64,000 bases of DNA from Acidobacteriota bacterium. Lineage in GTDB: Bacteria; Acidobacteriota; Terriglobia; Terriglobales; Acidobacteriaceae. The notes under the pieces are model-generated. The model was not told the origin of the DNA. It was given only the letters and a program-made list of their open reading frames with translations, and searched no databases. The translations under genes were made by a program, and so were the position numbers. Positions within the stretch are counted from its first letter, which is position 1; each line of letters starts with the position of its first letter. Positions 47,256 to 57,183 of this stretch are shown here, piece after piece. The DNA lies in assembly GCA_021781795.1 (NCBI GenBank), contig JAJXWA010000004.1:1-64000 (forward strand), written 5' to 3'.

Positions 47256-49388
47256 ATGTCATCGTGTCGATATGAGTTCACAAAGAAATCGCTTACTGTG
47301 TTGCGCGGGCTCTTCGTGATTGCACTCCTCTCCTTACCGGCCTACGCGTTCCCACAGGGGCGCACTGTGACTAGTACGATCGACGTCTCCAAAACCGGCG
47401 CTCCGATCTCGAAGAACATCTATGGCCAATTCCTCGAGCACGGCGGAGATATCGTCAACACCGGCGTCTGGTCTGAAATGTTGGTTGATCGCAAGTTCTT
47501 CTACCCCGTAGCTGCTGCTGCGCCCACGCCTCCTCCGGTGATGGGCAATGCCGGGGGTAATCCGCGATTTAATCGCAAACCCACTCGCTGGTGGGCTCCC
47601 ATCGGTGGCGACGGCGCCGTCACCATGGACACCCAATCTCCCTACACCGGCGATCACACGCCGCTCGTTCAACTCGACGCGAAAGAGCCGCACGGCTTCA
47701 GCCAGTCCGGGATTGCCGTCCGCAAGGGCAAGACGTATACCGGACGCATCGTTCTCGCGGGTTCTCCGGGTGCGGTGGTCAAGGTCACCCTGATCTGGAG
47801 CAAAGAAGCCGCGGATCGCCAGACCGTCACCCTCCGCACCCTTAGCGCTGCCTACCGCAAGTTTCCGCTGCGCTTCACGGCTACGGCCGACACCGACGAT
47901 GCGACCCTTGAGATTACAGGGACCGGCGCGGGTTCTTTCCACGTCGGGACGGCCTCTCTGATGCCCGCCGACAATATCGAAGGCTTCCGCCCTGAAGTGA
48001 TCGCCGCACTCAAGCAGCTGCGCTTCGGCGTCCTTCGATTTCCGGGTGGTAATTTTGTCTCGGCTTACGAATGGCGCTATGGCGTGGGCGACATCGACAA
48101 GCGCCCGCCGATTTTCGATCCCGTCTGGCGCGCGGTGCAACCGAATGATGTGGGTACAGATGAATTCTTGACGCTGTGCCGTCTTCTCGGCGTCGACCCG
48201 TACATCACGGTGAACGCTGGCTTCGGTGATGCTTGGTCTGCGCGCGAACTCGTCGAATACACCAATGGCGCGGCCACTACGCCCATGGGGAAATGGCGCG
48301 CGGAGAATGGCCACCCTCTGCCGTACAAGGTGAAGTTCTGGGGTGTCGGCAATGAGCCCTGGGGCGACTACCAGATGGGCGCGATGTCGCTTCCACAATT
48401 CGAGTTGAAGCACAACCTGTTTGCCAAAGAGATGAAGAAGGTAGACCCCTCCATCAAGCTCATTGCCGGCGGCGCCATGCCTGATGTGATGGAAGGCGCC
48501 GACCAGGCACGCCGTATCAACGGCCAATACGTGCCCGACTATCTTTCATCAGCCGATTGGACGGGACAGATGCTGCTCAACTGCCTCGACAATATCGACA
48601 TGGTGAGTGAGCACTACTACGCCTCGGGCACGCAGCACACCAACATGAAACTCGAGAAAAAGGTACCGATCGAGCCTCCTCTTTCGCTGATCGAATGGGA
48701 ACGCGCGCCGGCGGTTCAGGTCCGCGCCAAATACGAGCACTACCAGGAGTACCTGAAGCGTATTCCCGCTCTCCGCGCCAAGCCCGTCCCGATCGCCATC
48801 GATGAATGGGCCTACTTCGGCGGCAACCGTGATGGCTACAAGGTGGTTCCCGCCTACGCCTGGGCGTTCCACGAGATGTTCCGTCATTCCGATGTGTTCC
48901 AGATGGGCGCGTTCACATTTGCCACCGCGATGATGAGCGAAAACCGTACCGAGGCGATCCTCAACCCGACCGGTATGCTCTTCAAGATGTACCGCGATCA
49001 CTTCGGCACGATTCCCGTAGAGGTCTCCGGCGACTCGCCGCAGCCTAAGCCTGTGTTCCCGGCCGGCGGCGACCAGCCCGCCATCAACCCCGGCAGCGCG
49101 ACTTATCCGCTCGATGTGAGCGCCGCATTGAGCGAAGATCGCGGAACCCTCGCCATCGCCATTCTTAACCCCTCCGACTCCGAACAGAGCATCAAGCTAA
49201 CAATCAACGGCGCGAAGCTCGCACGCGCAGGGCATCTGTATCGGATGGCTCCGGACTCCATCGACGCAACGGTCCAAGTCGACAAGAAACCTGAGGTCCG
49301 GGTCGAAGAGCAGTCGCTCGGCTCACTACCCGAGGCGATCACGGTCCGCCCGTTCAGTGTCAACATCTACTCCTACCCGCTGCAATAG
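47256..49388 (+). CDS. Secreted GH51 alpha-L-arabinofuranosidase
   Basis: It releases alpha-L-arabinofuranosyl side chains from arabinoxylan or arabinan. The 710-residue protein has an N-terminal signal peptide (about residues 1-33). The start of the catalytic region reads KNIYGQFLEHGGDIVNTGVW, followed by a carbohydrate-binding-like insert (about residues 120-235). The GH51 (beta/alpha)8 domain has acid/base Glu367 in VGNEPWG and nucleophile Glu517 in IAIDEWAYF. A C-terminal beta domain follows. It is first of five co-directional secreted enzymes. The export signal is unusual for GH51, which is often cytoplasmic. A broken gene and the tmRNA lie just upstream. Confidence 0.9.
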   Translation: MSSCRYEFTKKSLTVLRGLFVIALLSLPAYAFPQGRTVTSTIDVSKTGAPISKNIYGQFLEHGGDIVNTGVWSEMLVDRKFFYPVAAAAPTPPPVMGNAGGNPRFNRKPTRWWAPIGGDGAVTMDTQSPYTGDHTPLVQLDAKEPHGFSQSGIAVRKGKTYTGRIVLAGSPGAVVKVTLIWSKEAADRQTVTLRTLSAAYRKFPLRFTATADTDDATLEITGTGAGSFHVGTASLMPADNIEGFRPEVIAALKQLRFGVLRFPGGNFVSAYEWRYGVGDIDKRPPIFDPVWRAVQPNDVGTDEFLTLCRLLGVDPYITVNAGFGDAWSARELVEYTNGAATTPMGKWRAENGHPLPYKVKFWGVGNEPWGDYQMGAMSLPQFELKHNLFAKEMKKVDPSIKLIAGGAMPDVMEGADQARRINGQYVPDYLSSADWTGQMLLNCLDNIDMVSEHYYASGTQHTNMKLEKKVPIEPPLSLIEWERAPAVQVRAKYEHYQEYLKRIPALRAKPVPIAIDEWAYFGGNRDGYKVVPAYAWAFHEMFRHSDVFQMGAFTFATAMMSENRTEAILNPTGMLFKMYRDHFGTIPVEVSGDSPQPKPVFPAGGDQPAINPGSATYPLDVSAALSEDRGTLAIAILNPSDSEQSIKLTINGAKLARAGHLYRMAPDSIDATVQVDKKPEVRVEEQSLGSLPEAITVRPFSVNIYSYPLQ

Positions 49389-49416
49389 CCGAACAGATCT
49401 TCAAACGAGGGTTCCA

Positions 49417-50523
49417 ATGAAGGCAACGAAACTGCTGTTTGCGTGTGCACTTGCCCTTGCCATCGCGCCGTCCACGCAGCTCACCGCACAGGTGCAAACC
49501 AACGTCCCCGATCCCGTACCCGGCGCAAAGCCCGTGTCCGTCGAGCACATCAAAATCCACGGCGCGGCGCTCGAAGGCAATCTGGAAGGCGACGCAGTCG
49601 ATCGCGACGTCATCGTATTTCTTCCGCCCACTTATGCCAAAGACAAGAAGCGCCGCTATCCAGTTGTCTATGCCCTGCATGGCTATTCGATCGGAGCCGA
49701 ACAATGGACGCACGAAATCCACGTTCCGCAGACCATCGAAGGCGCGTTTGCGAAGGGCTCGAAGGAGATGATCGTCGTGCTCCCGGATTCGAAGACGATC
49801 TACAACGGCTCCATGTACTCAAGCTCCGTTACGACCGGCGACTTCGAGAACTTCATCGCCCACGACGTCGTCGCCTACATTGATGCCCACTATCGAACCA
49901 TTCCAGACCGAGCCAGTCGCGGCCTCGTCGGTCACTCCATGGGCGGTTACGGCGCGTCGCGCATCGGCATGAAGCACCCGGACGTGTTCGGTGCTCTCTA
50001 CATCATGAGCCCCTGCTGCCTGTCACCGATGGCCGGCGGCGGACCGGGTCCCGCCGATCAGATCAAAGAACGTGCGATTGCAAGCGAAAAGAAAGTAGCC
50101 GCGGCCAAGTCTCCGGCCGAACTAGCCGCCCAATCGCCGGGCTTCCAGGCGGCGCAGTATGCAACCGCTGCCGCCTGGGCGCCCGATCCCAAAAATCCTC
50201 CGCTCTACTTCGATCTCCCCACCAAGGATGGCGTTCCAGTACCGGAGATCGTCGCGAAATTCACGGCCAACGCGCCCCTTGTCTTCGTCGATCAATACAT
50301 CGGCAATCTCAGGAAGTATCGCGCCATCGCGATGGATGTAGGCAACCAGGATGGCCTGCGCGTGGATGCCACGAAGCTTCACGACATATTCGACAATTAC
50401 GGACTCGTCCATACGTTCGAGATCTATTCCGGCACCCACACCAGCGCGGTCGCGGATCGCTTCCAAAACCATGTGTTGCCGTTCTTCAGCAAAAACCTAT
50501 GCTTTACGGCGGATTGCCGCTAG
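49417..50523 (+). CDS. Secreted alpha/beta-hydrolase esterase (esterase D/CE1-like)
   Basis: The 368-residue protein has a signal peptide (about residues 1-24) and an alpha/beta-hydrolase domain of the esterase D / feruloyl esterase (CE1-like) type. It shows YPVVYALHGY, the nucleophile Ser174 in GHSMGGYG, and His341 in YSGTHTS. MSPCCLSP follows the nucleophile elbow. The ribosome site GAGGG lies 6 bases before ATG 49417. Probable substrates are acyl esters (feruloyl or acetyl) on hemicellulose, given the neighbours; the sequence alone does not fix the substrate. It begins 28 bp after the GH51 gene. Confidence 0.8.
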   Translation: MKATKLLFACALALAIAPSTQLTAQVQTNVPDPVPGAKPVSVEHIKIHGAALEGNLEGDAVDRDVIVFLPPTYAKDKKRRYPVVYALHGYSIGAEQWTHEIHVPQTIEGAFAKGSKEMIVVLPDSKTIYNGSMYSSSVTTGDFENFIAHDVVAYIDAHYRTIPDRASRGLVGHSMGGYGASRIGMKHPDVFGALYIMSPCCLSPMAGGGPGPADQIKERAIASEKKVAAAKSPAELAAQSPGFQAAQYATAAAWAPDPKNPPLYFDLPTKDGVPVPEIVAKFTANAPLVFVDQYIGNLRKYRAIAMDVGNQDGLRVDATKLHDIFDNYGLVHTFEIYSGTHTSAVADRFQNHVLPFFSKNLCFTADCR

Positions 50524-50748
50524 CTGATTCGAGACGATTCAACAGAATGGGAGGTTGATATCGCACATGTGGCACCCGATCAATCAATGCCAGCTGCATG
50601 GGCGTCGATGTGTCCGGCAATCTCAATGCGGCATTTGATTCTGACGGAAGGAAAGTCCAAAAGGTCGCGCAGTGAACCCCGCTGCAGTTGGGCCATTCTC
50701 AATGACCCGAGCAGCACACGCATTTGTTTTGTGCAAAGAAGGCCCGCT

Positions 50749-52302
50749 ATGACGCAGTTGAAACTCCCGCTAATCCTCGTGGCGCTTCTTAGTGTTCCTT
50801 TAGCTGCCCGCGCTGAGTCGGCGAATCCTTGCGCCGATCTTACCGGTCTCAGGCTCCCGGGCGTGGAGATCACGAAGGCCGAACTCGTTGCTGCAGGTAC
50901 GACAGTCCCCCCGCCGTATCCCGGCGCGGCTTCCATCGGCCCGCTTCCCGCGCATTGCCGTGTTGACGGTGTGATCAACCGGCGGAAAGGCGTCGATGAC
51001 GAGCAATTCGGTATCGGCTTTGCAGTTGCCCTGCCCGACCGTGCTGCGTGGAACGGCGACTTCATGATGCAGGGAGGGGGCGGAGGCAACGGAGTTGTCG
51101 CTTATCCCGCCGGAGCCGGCTACGCGGGAGACACTCCAGCACTCAATCGCGGCTTTGCCGTAGCCAGCACAGATACCGGACACAAGGCCAAAACAGGCGC
51201 GTTCGACTTCAGCTTTATGCGGGATCAGCAGGCATATCTCGATTTTGCATTCCTCGCTAATGCCGAAGTAGCCGGAGTCGCAAAGCAGATTATTGCGCGC
51301 TACTACTCCAAACCGGCGGCGTACTCCTACTTTGTTGGCTGCTCCACGGGCGGCCGCGAAGGCATGATTCTTTCCCAGCGCTACCCCACGGTCTTCAATG
51401 GCATTGTCTCGGGTGACCCTGCTATGCGCACGGGGCTCTCCAACCTTGCAATCGGGCAATGGATTCCAGTGGCCTACAACCAGGCATCGCCCAAGGACGA
51501 TTCAGGTAAGCCGCAGATCGACAAGTTCCTGACCGACGGCGACCGCAAGCTTTTTATGGACGCCCTGATGAAGGAGTGCGATGCGAAGGACGGAGTCGCC
51601 GATGGAATGATCTCCGATCCGATGGATTGCGAGTTCGATCCGGAAGTTCTCTCGTGCAAACCTGGCCAAACCAGTGGCTGTATCGCGTCCGAAAAAATCG
51701 ACGCCATCAAGAAGGCCTTTGCCGGACCGAAGAACGCGTACGGCACGCAGGTTTATCCTGGCTTCCTTTACGACGCGGGAATCGCATCGAAGGGCGGAGT
51801 ACCTGGACTGCTCTCAATGGGTACGCGTGGCATCTTTGGGCCATACACCACGGCGACCGAACTCGACGTCGATCAGGCCGCCCTGCACAGTTCCGACCCC
51901 CTCGTGGAACCGGCATCCACCAACCTCTCAACTTTCTCGCTCAGCGGCGGCAAGCTGATTTTCTTTCACGGCGACAGCGATCCCTGGTTCTCTCCTCTCG
52001 ATACGCTCGGCTATTACAAATCCCTGGCTGAAACCAACGGCGGCGCAGAGAAGGTGGCTGCATGGAGCCGCATCTTCCTCGTGCCTGGCATGGCGCATTG
52101 TGGAGGCGGGCCATCTTTGGATCATTTCGACATGCTCAGCGCTGTCGTCCGCTGGGTAGAGAAAGGTAAAGCGCCCGACGCGGTCATCGCCACCGGCAAC
52201 GCATTCCCTGGCCGCAGCCGCCCCCTGTGTGCCTATCCAAAGCACGCTCAGTACACAGGGTCGGGCGATACCGAAAGCGCCGCCAACTTCAGGTGTCAAT
52301 AA
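50749..52302 (+). CDS. Secreted tannase/feruloyl esterase family protein
   Basis: The 517-residue protein has a signal peptide (about residues 1-22, ending ARAES) and belongs to the tannase/FaeB family. These enzymes release ferulic, p-coumaric or gallic acid from esters. The CS-D-HC signature is visible: Cys198-Ser199 in VGCSTGGREG, Asp411 in HGDSDPWFSP, His450-Cys451 in GMAHCGGGP. The two cysteines next to Ser and His form a disulphide in this family. Extra Cys pairs are present. ATG 50749 has GAAGG six bases upstream. It is separated from the previous gene by about 225 bp, with no gene in the gap. Confidence 0.9.
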   Translation: MTQLKLPLILVALLSVPLAARAESANPCADLTGLRLPGVEITKAELVAAGTTVPPPYPGAASIGPLPAHCRVDGVINRRKGVDDEQFGIGFAVALPDRAAWNGDFMMQGGGGGNGVVAYPAGAGYAGDTPALNRGFAVASTDTGHKAKTGAFDFSFMRDQQAYLDFAFLANAEVAGVAKQIIARYYSKPAAYSYFVGCSTGGREGMILSQRYPTVFNGIVSGDPAMRTGLSNLAIGQWIPVAYNQASPKDDSGKPQIDKFLTDGDRKLFMDALMKECDAKDGVADGMISDPMDCEFDPEVLSCKPGQTSGCIASEKIDAIKKAFAGPKNAYGTQVYPGFLYDAGIASKGGVPGLLSMGTRGIFGPYTTATELDVDQAALHSSDPLVEPASTNLSTFSLSGGKLIFFHGDSDPWFSPLDTLGYYKSLAETNGGAEKVAAWSRIFLVPGMAHCGGGPSLDHFDMLSAVVRWVEKGKAPDAVIATGNAFPGRSRPLCAYPKHAQYTGSGDTESAANFRCQ

Positions 52303-52326
52303 CAGGTCGGTCGGGGGAGATACGCA

Positions 52327-54378
52327 ATGATGATGTGCCGACACATATCTATCGCAGCCGGGACCGCAGTTTACCTTCTTGCTGCTATCCCAGGCGCGCT
52401 GGCACAGCCCACACCAGGCCAGGCCATGCCAGGCTCAAGGGCCAAGTCACTTCCGTTTGTCAGTCCCATCTTCGGTGACAATATGGTCCTTCAACGCGAC
52501 AAGCCCGATACGATCTGGGGATGGTCCGACCCTGGCGATACCGTGACCGTCCAGTTCGGAGGCAACACCGCAAGCGCGATTGCCGGTCCCGACCGCCGCT
52601 GGCAGGTGAGGATTCAACCGCCTGCGCCTGGCGGCCCATACACCGTAAAGATCGCCGGCCATCAAACGATCGAACTGCACGATGTCCTGGTCGGCGATGT
52701 GTGGCTTTGCGGCGGCCAATCCAACATGGGATTGCCGCTCCGGTTTACCAAAAACGCCGATGCGGAGATCCAGAAGGCCAATTATCCTGAAATTCGCTTC
52801 TTCACCGTCCAGGGGCATCCGGCCTATCACCATGTCGATGTCATCGAGGGGGACTGGCGGCCCGTCTCGCCCGAGACCGCAAGCTGGATTTCCGCTGTTG
52901 GCTACTACTTCGCCCGGAAAGTGCAACAGGAGATCCACGTTCCCATTGGCCTCGTCATCGATGCCGTAGGCGGAACTCCCGCCGAGGCCTGGGCCAGCGA
53001 ATCGGCGCTTCGTCCGCTCCACGATTTCGACGTGCCCCTTGCCGAGCTCGACCGGCTCAAAGCCGATCAAGCTCCCGAGTACGGTAACTACGTCATGCAC
53101 TGGTACGACCGGTATGACATTGGACAGAAGAACAACTGGGCTGCACCCGACTTCGACGACTCGAACTGGAAGCGCGTTCAGGTCCCGGGTGGTTTTGCCG
53201 ATCTTGGTGTGCCCGATTCGCCTGCCGTTGTCTGGTTCCGCAAGGAGATCGCTTTACCCGACCCCCTGCCCAGATCTTCCACGGATTCCGGCGCTTCGCC
53301 TGCGCCGTTTCCGCGCGGTGGTCCCACGCTCCACCTTGGCGAAATCGAACGCATGGACACCACGTATGTGAATGGCGTCGAAGTGGGAGCCAGTGCATGG
53401 GTTGAAAACCCGCGCGTGTACTTCATCCGGCCAGGGATTCTTAAGCCCGGGCGCAACGTCATCGCTGTCCGAATTCTCAAGTCGAAGCCTGAAGGCGGTT
53501 TTCTCTCTAAGCCCGAAGAAATCTATCTCGCCCTGAGCGACCAAACCAGAATTCCACTCTCCGGTACCTGGGAGGCGAAACTCAGCCTCGACGCTCGCCC
53601 TCCACAGCCACTGCCCATCGCCTACGAGAACTGGCCTGTTATGCCAACCGTTCTGTATGAAGGCATGCTCGCGCCCATCGCACCAATCTCCCTCACCGGT
53701 GCTATCTGGTATCAAGGCGAGCAAAACTCGCCGCGCGGTTTTCAGTACCGCAAAGTTCTGCCCGCGATGATCGCCGACTGGCGCTCTGCTTTCGGCCAGG
53801 GCGATTTTCCTTTTTATATCGTCAGCCTGCCCGCCTTTACCAAGCGGAGCCTGACTCCGGTGGATGGCGACGAGTGGACAGAAACCCGGGAGTCCCAGGC
53901 CATCACCGCGGCCACGGTTCCCAATACCTGTCTCGCCGTAACCATCGACACCGGCGATCCAGATAACATTCATGCAAAAGAGAAGGAGCCCGTGGGCGAT
54001 CGCCTCGCCCTTTGTGCACTCGGGAAATATTACGGGAAGAACGTGGTCTACTCCGGACCTACACTCAAGAGGGTCGAGCGGCTTCCCGGGGCCATTCGTC
54101 TGCATTTCGCTCATGCAGACGGAGGTCTGATTGTGAAGGGAGACAAGCTCGAGGAGTTTTCCATCGCCGGAGACGATCGAAAGTGGTTCTGGGCCGACGC
54201 GCGCATTGAAGGCGACACTGTTGTGGTTTCATCTCCCTCGGTGACAAATCCCACCGAGGTACGCTACGCCTGGCAGTCGAATCCCGCTGCCACGCTCTTT
54301 AATGGGGCCGGCTTGCCCGCCGTTCCTTTTCGTACCGACACCTGGCCCGGCAAGACGGACGGAGCCAGACCGTATTGA
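52327..54378 (+). CDS. Secreted SGNH/sialate O-acetylesterase-family esterase
   Basis: The 683-residue protein has a signal peptide (about residues 1-26) and an N-terminal sandwich domain (FGDNMVLQRDKP). An SGNH hydrolase domain is split by a second beta-sandwich insert (about residues 260-420, including WFRKEIALPD). The nucleophile Ser132 is in CGGQSNMGL, block III in IWYQGEQNSP, and the His in DNIHAKEKEPVGDRLA. This is the 'sialate O-acetylesterase' architecture, which in plant-degrading bacteria often acts on acetylated xylan. Substrate is inferred from context. GGGGGAG precedes the ATG. It starts 24 bp after the tannase gene. Confidence 0.88.
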   Translation: MMMCRHISIAAGTAVYLLAAIPGALAQPTPGQAMPGSRAKSLPFVSPIFGDNMVLQRDKPDTIWGWSDPGDTVTVQFGGNTASAIAGPDRRWQVRIQPPAPGGPYTVKIAGHQTIELHDVLVGDVWLCGGQSNMGLPLRFTKNADAEIQKANYPEIRFFTVQGHPAYHHVDVIEGDWRPVSPETASWISAVGYYFARKVQQEIHVPIGLVIDAVGGTPAEAWASESALRPLHDFDVPLAELDRLKADQAPEYGNYVMHWYDRYDIGQKNNWAAPDFDDSNWKRVQVPGGFADLGVPDSPAVVWFRKEIALPDPLPRSSTDSGASPAPFPRGGPTLHLGEIERMDTTYVNGVEVGASAWVENPRVYFIRPGILKPGRNVIAVRILKSKPEGGFLSKPEEIYLALSDQTRIPLSGTWEAKLSLDARPPQPLPIAYENWPVMPTVLYEGMLAPIAPISLTGAIWYQGEQNSPRGFQYRKVLPAMIADWRSAFGQGDFPFYIVSLPAFTKRSLTPVDGDEWTETRESQAITAATVPNTCLAVTIDTGDPDNIHAKEKEPVGDRLALCALGKYYGKNVVYSGPTLKRVERLPGAIRLHFAHADGGLIVKGDKLEEFSIAGDDRKWFWADARIEGDTVVVSSPSVTNPTEVRYAWQSNPAATLFNGAGLPAVPFRTDTWPGKTDGARPY

Positions 54379-54419
54379 CATAAGATGTAGCTCGCTCAAC
54401 CTTCAACCTGGAGAAAAGT

Positions 54420-57104
54420 ATGAATGGCCGTGTGATGCGAATTGTCGAGTGCGCGCTTGCGTGTGCGGGAATGCTCGTTTTTGGCTCGGCAGTGCAGAAA
54501 GCCGTTGCTCAGGATTCCGCGAACTTGCCTTACTTGAATCCGCAGCTTGCTCCCGAGCAGCGCGCTACTGATCTGGTGCGCCGCATGACGCTTGCCGAGA
54601 AAGCTTCCGAGATGCAGAACAACTCGGCGCCCGTGCCACGGCTGAAGATTCCGGCATACCAATGGTGGAGCGAAGCACTGCATGGCGTAATCAATGAAGG
54701 CGTAACCGAGTATCCGGAGCCGATCGGCTTGGCGGCCACTTTCGACGCACCGGGAATTCACACGATGGCCGGGCAGATTGGCATCGAGGGCCGGATCAAG
54801 CACGTGCAGAATCAGCGCGAAGGCCACACCGGGATCATGGGCGGCCTCGATTTCTGGTCGCCCAATCTCAACATCTTTCGTGACCCACGCTGGGGGCGTG
54901 GACAGGAGACGTATGGGGAAGATCCATTCCTTACGGGCCGGATGGGAGTCGCGTACGTAACGGGGTTACAGGGCGACAATCCCAAATATTACCTGGCCAT
55001 TGCAACGCCCAAGCACTTCGCCGTACATAGCGGACCGGAACCAACCCGCCATTTTGCGGATGTGGACGTAAGCAAGCACGATGAAGTGGATACCTACGAG
55101 CCTGCATTCCGCGCTGCGGTTGTCGAAGGCAAGGCCGGTTCAGTCATGTGCGCCTACAACGCGATCAACGGCCAGCCGGCATGCGCCAACCAGTACCTTC
55201 TTGAAGATCAGTTGCGCGGAAAGTGGGGTTTCCAGGGATACGTTGTTTCGGACTGCGACGCGGTCAGAGATGTTGCCGCCAATCACCGCTATCGGCCGAC
55301 GCAGGCGCAAGGCGCCGCAATCTCAGTGCTTCGAGGAATGGATAACGAGTGTGTCACCTTCACCTCGCGGTTCGGCGAACCGGTCGATAAGGCCTATATC
55401 GATGCCGTGCAGCAGGGATATTTGCCGGAAAGCGCTCTGGACAATGCGCTGATACGCCTCTTCACCGCGCGGATCAAGCTCGGAATGTTCGATCCGCCTG
55501 AGATGGTCCCCTACACCAAGATCGATGAGAAGGAACTCGACAGCGCGGAACATCGCGCCGAGGCCCGCAAGCTGGCGAACGAGTCAATGGTGCTTCTGAA
55601 GAACGACGGCCTACTCCCTCTAAAGGCGGACATCAAGAAGATCGCAGTTGTCGGACCCCTTGCCGATCAGACCAGGCCCCTTATTGGAAACTATGCAGGT
55701 CAACCCACGCATATCGTCTCCATCCTCGATGGCCTGAAGGCCGAGTTCCCCGGTGCAACCATCACTTTCGTCCCTGGAACTCAGTTCCTTCGCACCGACG
55801 GAAGCCCCGTGCCTGACGCTGTGCTATCCACTCCCGATGGCAAGCCAGGGCTGAAGGCTGATTACAACGAAGGCATCCGGAGAGGTCCGCCGGATTCGGG
55901 CGACAACACGAAGCCGATCGTGAGCCGCACTGAGGCCAACGTCAAGCTGACAGAAAGCGACCTGCCGGCCGAGATTGCCGGCAAGAAGACCTTTGGCGTG
56001 CAATGGTCGGGATTCCTCACGCCCACCGAATCAGGGGACTTTCTCCTGGGCGTTCGCTGTCAAGGGTTCGGCCGGCTCACAGTTGACGGCAAACAGATAG
56101 CAACGGCTTTTGGCGGTGGCACGCGCGGACTCGCCTCCGCCGTGGGCCACGTCCACCTAGAAAAGGGCCGCAAGGTCATGCTTGAAGTCTCCTACGGAAC
56201 GAGGAACAGCGCACCGCATGCGGAGCTGATCTGGGCCAAGGCAAAAAATGCGCCAGCGCCCGAGGCGATTGCTGCAGCAAGGAATGCCGATGCAGTTATC
56301 GCCGTTGTAGGCATCACCAGTCAGCTTGAGGGTGAAGAGATGCCGGTCAGCGAACCCGGTTTCCTCGGCGGCGATCGCACCAGTATCGACCTGCCCCAGC
56401 CGGAGGAGGACCTTGTAGAAGCCGTGGCCGCTACGGGAAAGCCGCTCGCCGTCGTCCTCATGAATGGCAGCGCACTGGCAGTGAACTGGATGAACGAACA
56501 TGCCAACGCCATTCTTGAAGCATGGTACCCCGGCGAAGAAGGCGGCGGTGCAGTTGCAGAAACGTTGAGCGGAAAGAACAATCCTGCCGGCCGCCTTCCG
56601 GTCACGTTTTACACCGGGGTCGATCAGTTGCCGAACTTCGAAGACTACGGAATGGCAAATCGGACCTACCGCTACTTCACAGGAAAGCCGCTTTATCCAT
56701 TTGGATATGGACTCAGTTATACAAAGTTCAACTATAGCAATCTGAAGGTGCCGGAGCAGGGTATCGCTGCCGGGCAATCTGTGGGCGCCGATGTGACGGT
56801 TACAAATACTGGCAGGCTTGCGGGAGACGAAGTGGTGCAGCTTTATCTCAACTTCCCTAAAACCGAAGGAGCACCACGCGTCGCTTTGCGAGGATTTAAG
56901 CGCATCCATCTCGAGGCTGGTGCAAGTCAGCAGCTCCATTTCGAACTGAAGCCGCGCGATTTGAGCATGGTCACCGAGGACGGGAATCCGATCATCGCTC
57001 AAGGCGACTACACCATCAGCATCGGCGGAGGTCAGCCTCAATCTTCCGCACCTTACGTCAGTGGCCACTTTCACGTCGATGGCCAGTATGCATTGCCAGA
57101 ATAG
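54420..57104 (+). CDS. Secreted GH3 beta-xylosidase/glucosidase with PA14 insert
   Basis: The 894-residue protein has a signal peptide (about residues 1-30). The GH3 (beta/alpha)8 domain follows, with YQWWSEALHGV, ATPKHFAVHSG and nucleophile Asp278 in GYVVSDCDAV. The SDCDA signature with Cys is typical of xylosidase-type GH3. A second alpha/beta domain is interrupted by a PA14 domain (about residues 490-610, including FGVQWSGFLTPTESGDFLLGV). A fibronectin-III-like C-terminal domain follows. It is the last of the five-gene cluster and would release xylose from xylooligosaccharides. It is followed by a strong hairpin. Confidence 0.93.
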   Translation: MNGRVMRIVECALACAGMLVFGSAVQKAVAQDSANLPYLNPQLAPEQRATDLVRRMTLAEKASEMQNNSAPVPRLKIPAYQWWSEALHGVINEGVTEYPEPIGLAATFDAPGIHTMAGQIGIEGRIKHVQNQREGHTGIMGGLDFWSPNLNIFRDPRWGRGQETYGEDPFLTGRMGVAYVTGLQGDNPKYYLAIATPKHFAVHSGPEPTRHFADVDVSKHDEVDTYEPAFRAAVVEGKAGSVMCAYNAINGQPACANQYLLEDQLRGKWGFQGYVVSDCDAVRDVAANHRYRPTQAQGAAISVLRGMDNECVTFTSRFGEPVDKAYIDAVQQGYLPESALDNALIRLFTARIKLGMFDPPEMVPYTKIDEKELDSAEHRAEARKLANESMVLLKNDGLLPLKADIKKIAVVGPLADQTRPLIGNYAGQPTHIVSILDGLKAEFPGATITFVPGTQFLRTDGSPVPDAVLSTPDGKPGLKADYNEGIRRGPPDSGDNTKPIVSRTEANVKLTESDLPAEIAGKKTFGVQWSGFLTPTESGDFLLGVRCQGFGRLTVDGKQIATAFGGGTRGLASAVGHVHLEKGRKVMLEVSYGTRNSAPHAELIWAKAKNAPAPEAIAAARNADAVIAVVGITSQLEGEEMPVSEPGFLGGDRTSIDLPQPEEDLVEAVAATGKPLAVVLMNGSALAVNWMNEHANAILEAWYPGEEGGGAVAETLSGKNNPAGRLPVTFYTGVDQLPNFEDYGMANRTYRYFTGKPLYPFGYGLSYTKFNYSNLKVPEQGIAAGQSVGADVTVTNTGRLAGDEVVQLYLNFPKTEGAPRVALRGFKRIHLEAGASQQLHFELKPRDLSMVTEDGNPIIAQGDYTISIGGGQPQSSAPYVSGHFHVDGQYALPE

Positions 57105-57125
57105 AGCGGGATGCGACCAAACAGA

Positions 57126-57153
57126 GCATGAGCTTGCGGCTGCGCAAGCTCAT
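57126..57153 (+). terminator. Strong hairpin after the GH3 gene
   Basis: A perfect 12-bp stem, CATGAGCTTGCG/CGCAAGCTCATG, with a 4-nt loop lies 21 bp after the GH3 stop. No T tract follows. It is the likely end (or 3' stabiliser) of the enzyme operon. Confidence 0.6.
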
Positions 57154-57183
57154 GCCGACAGCGCTTAGGAAAAGAGATCATCC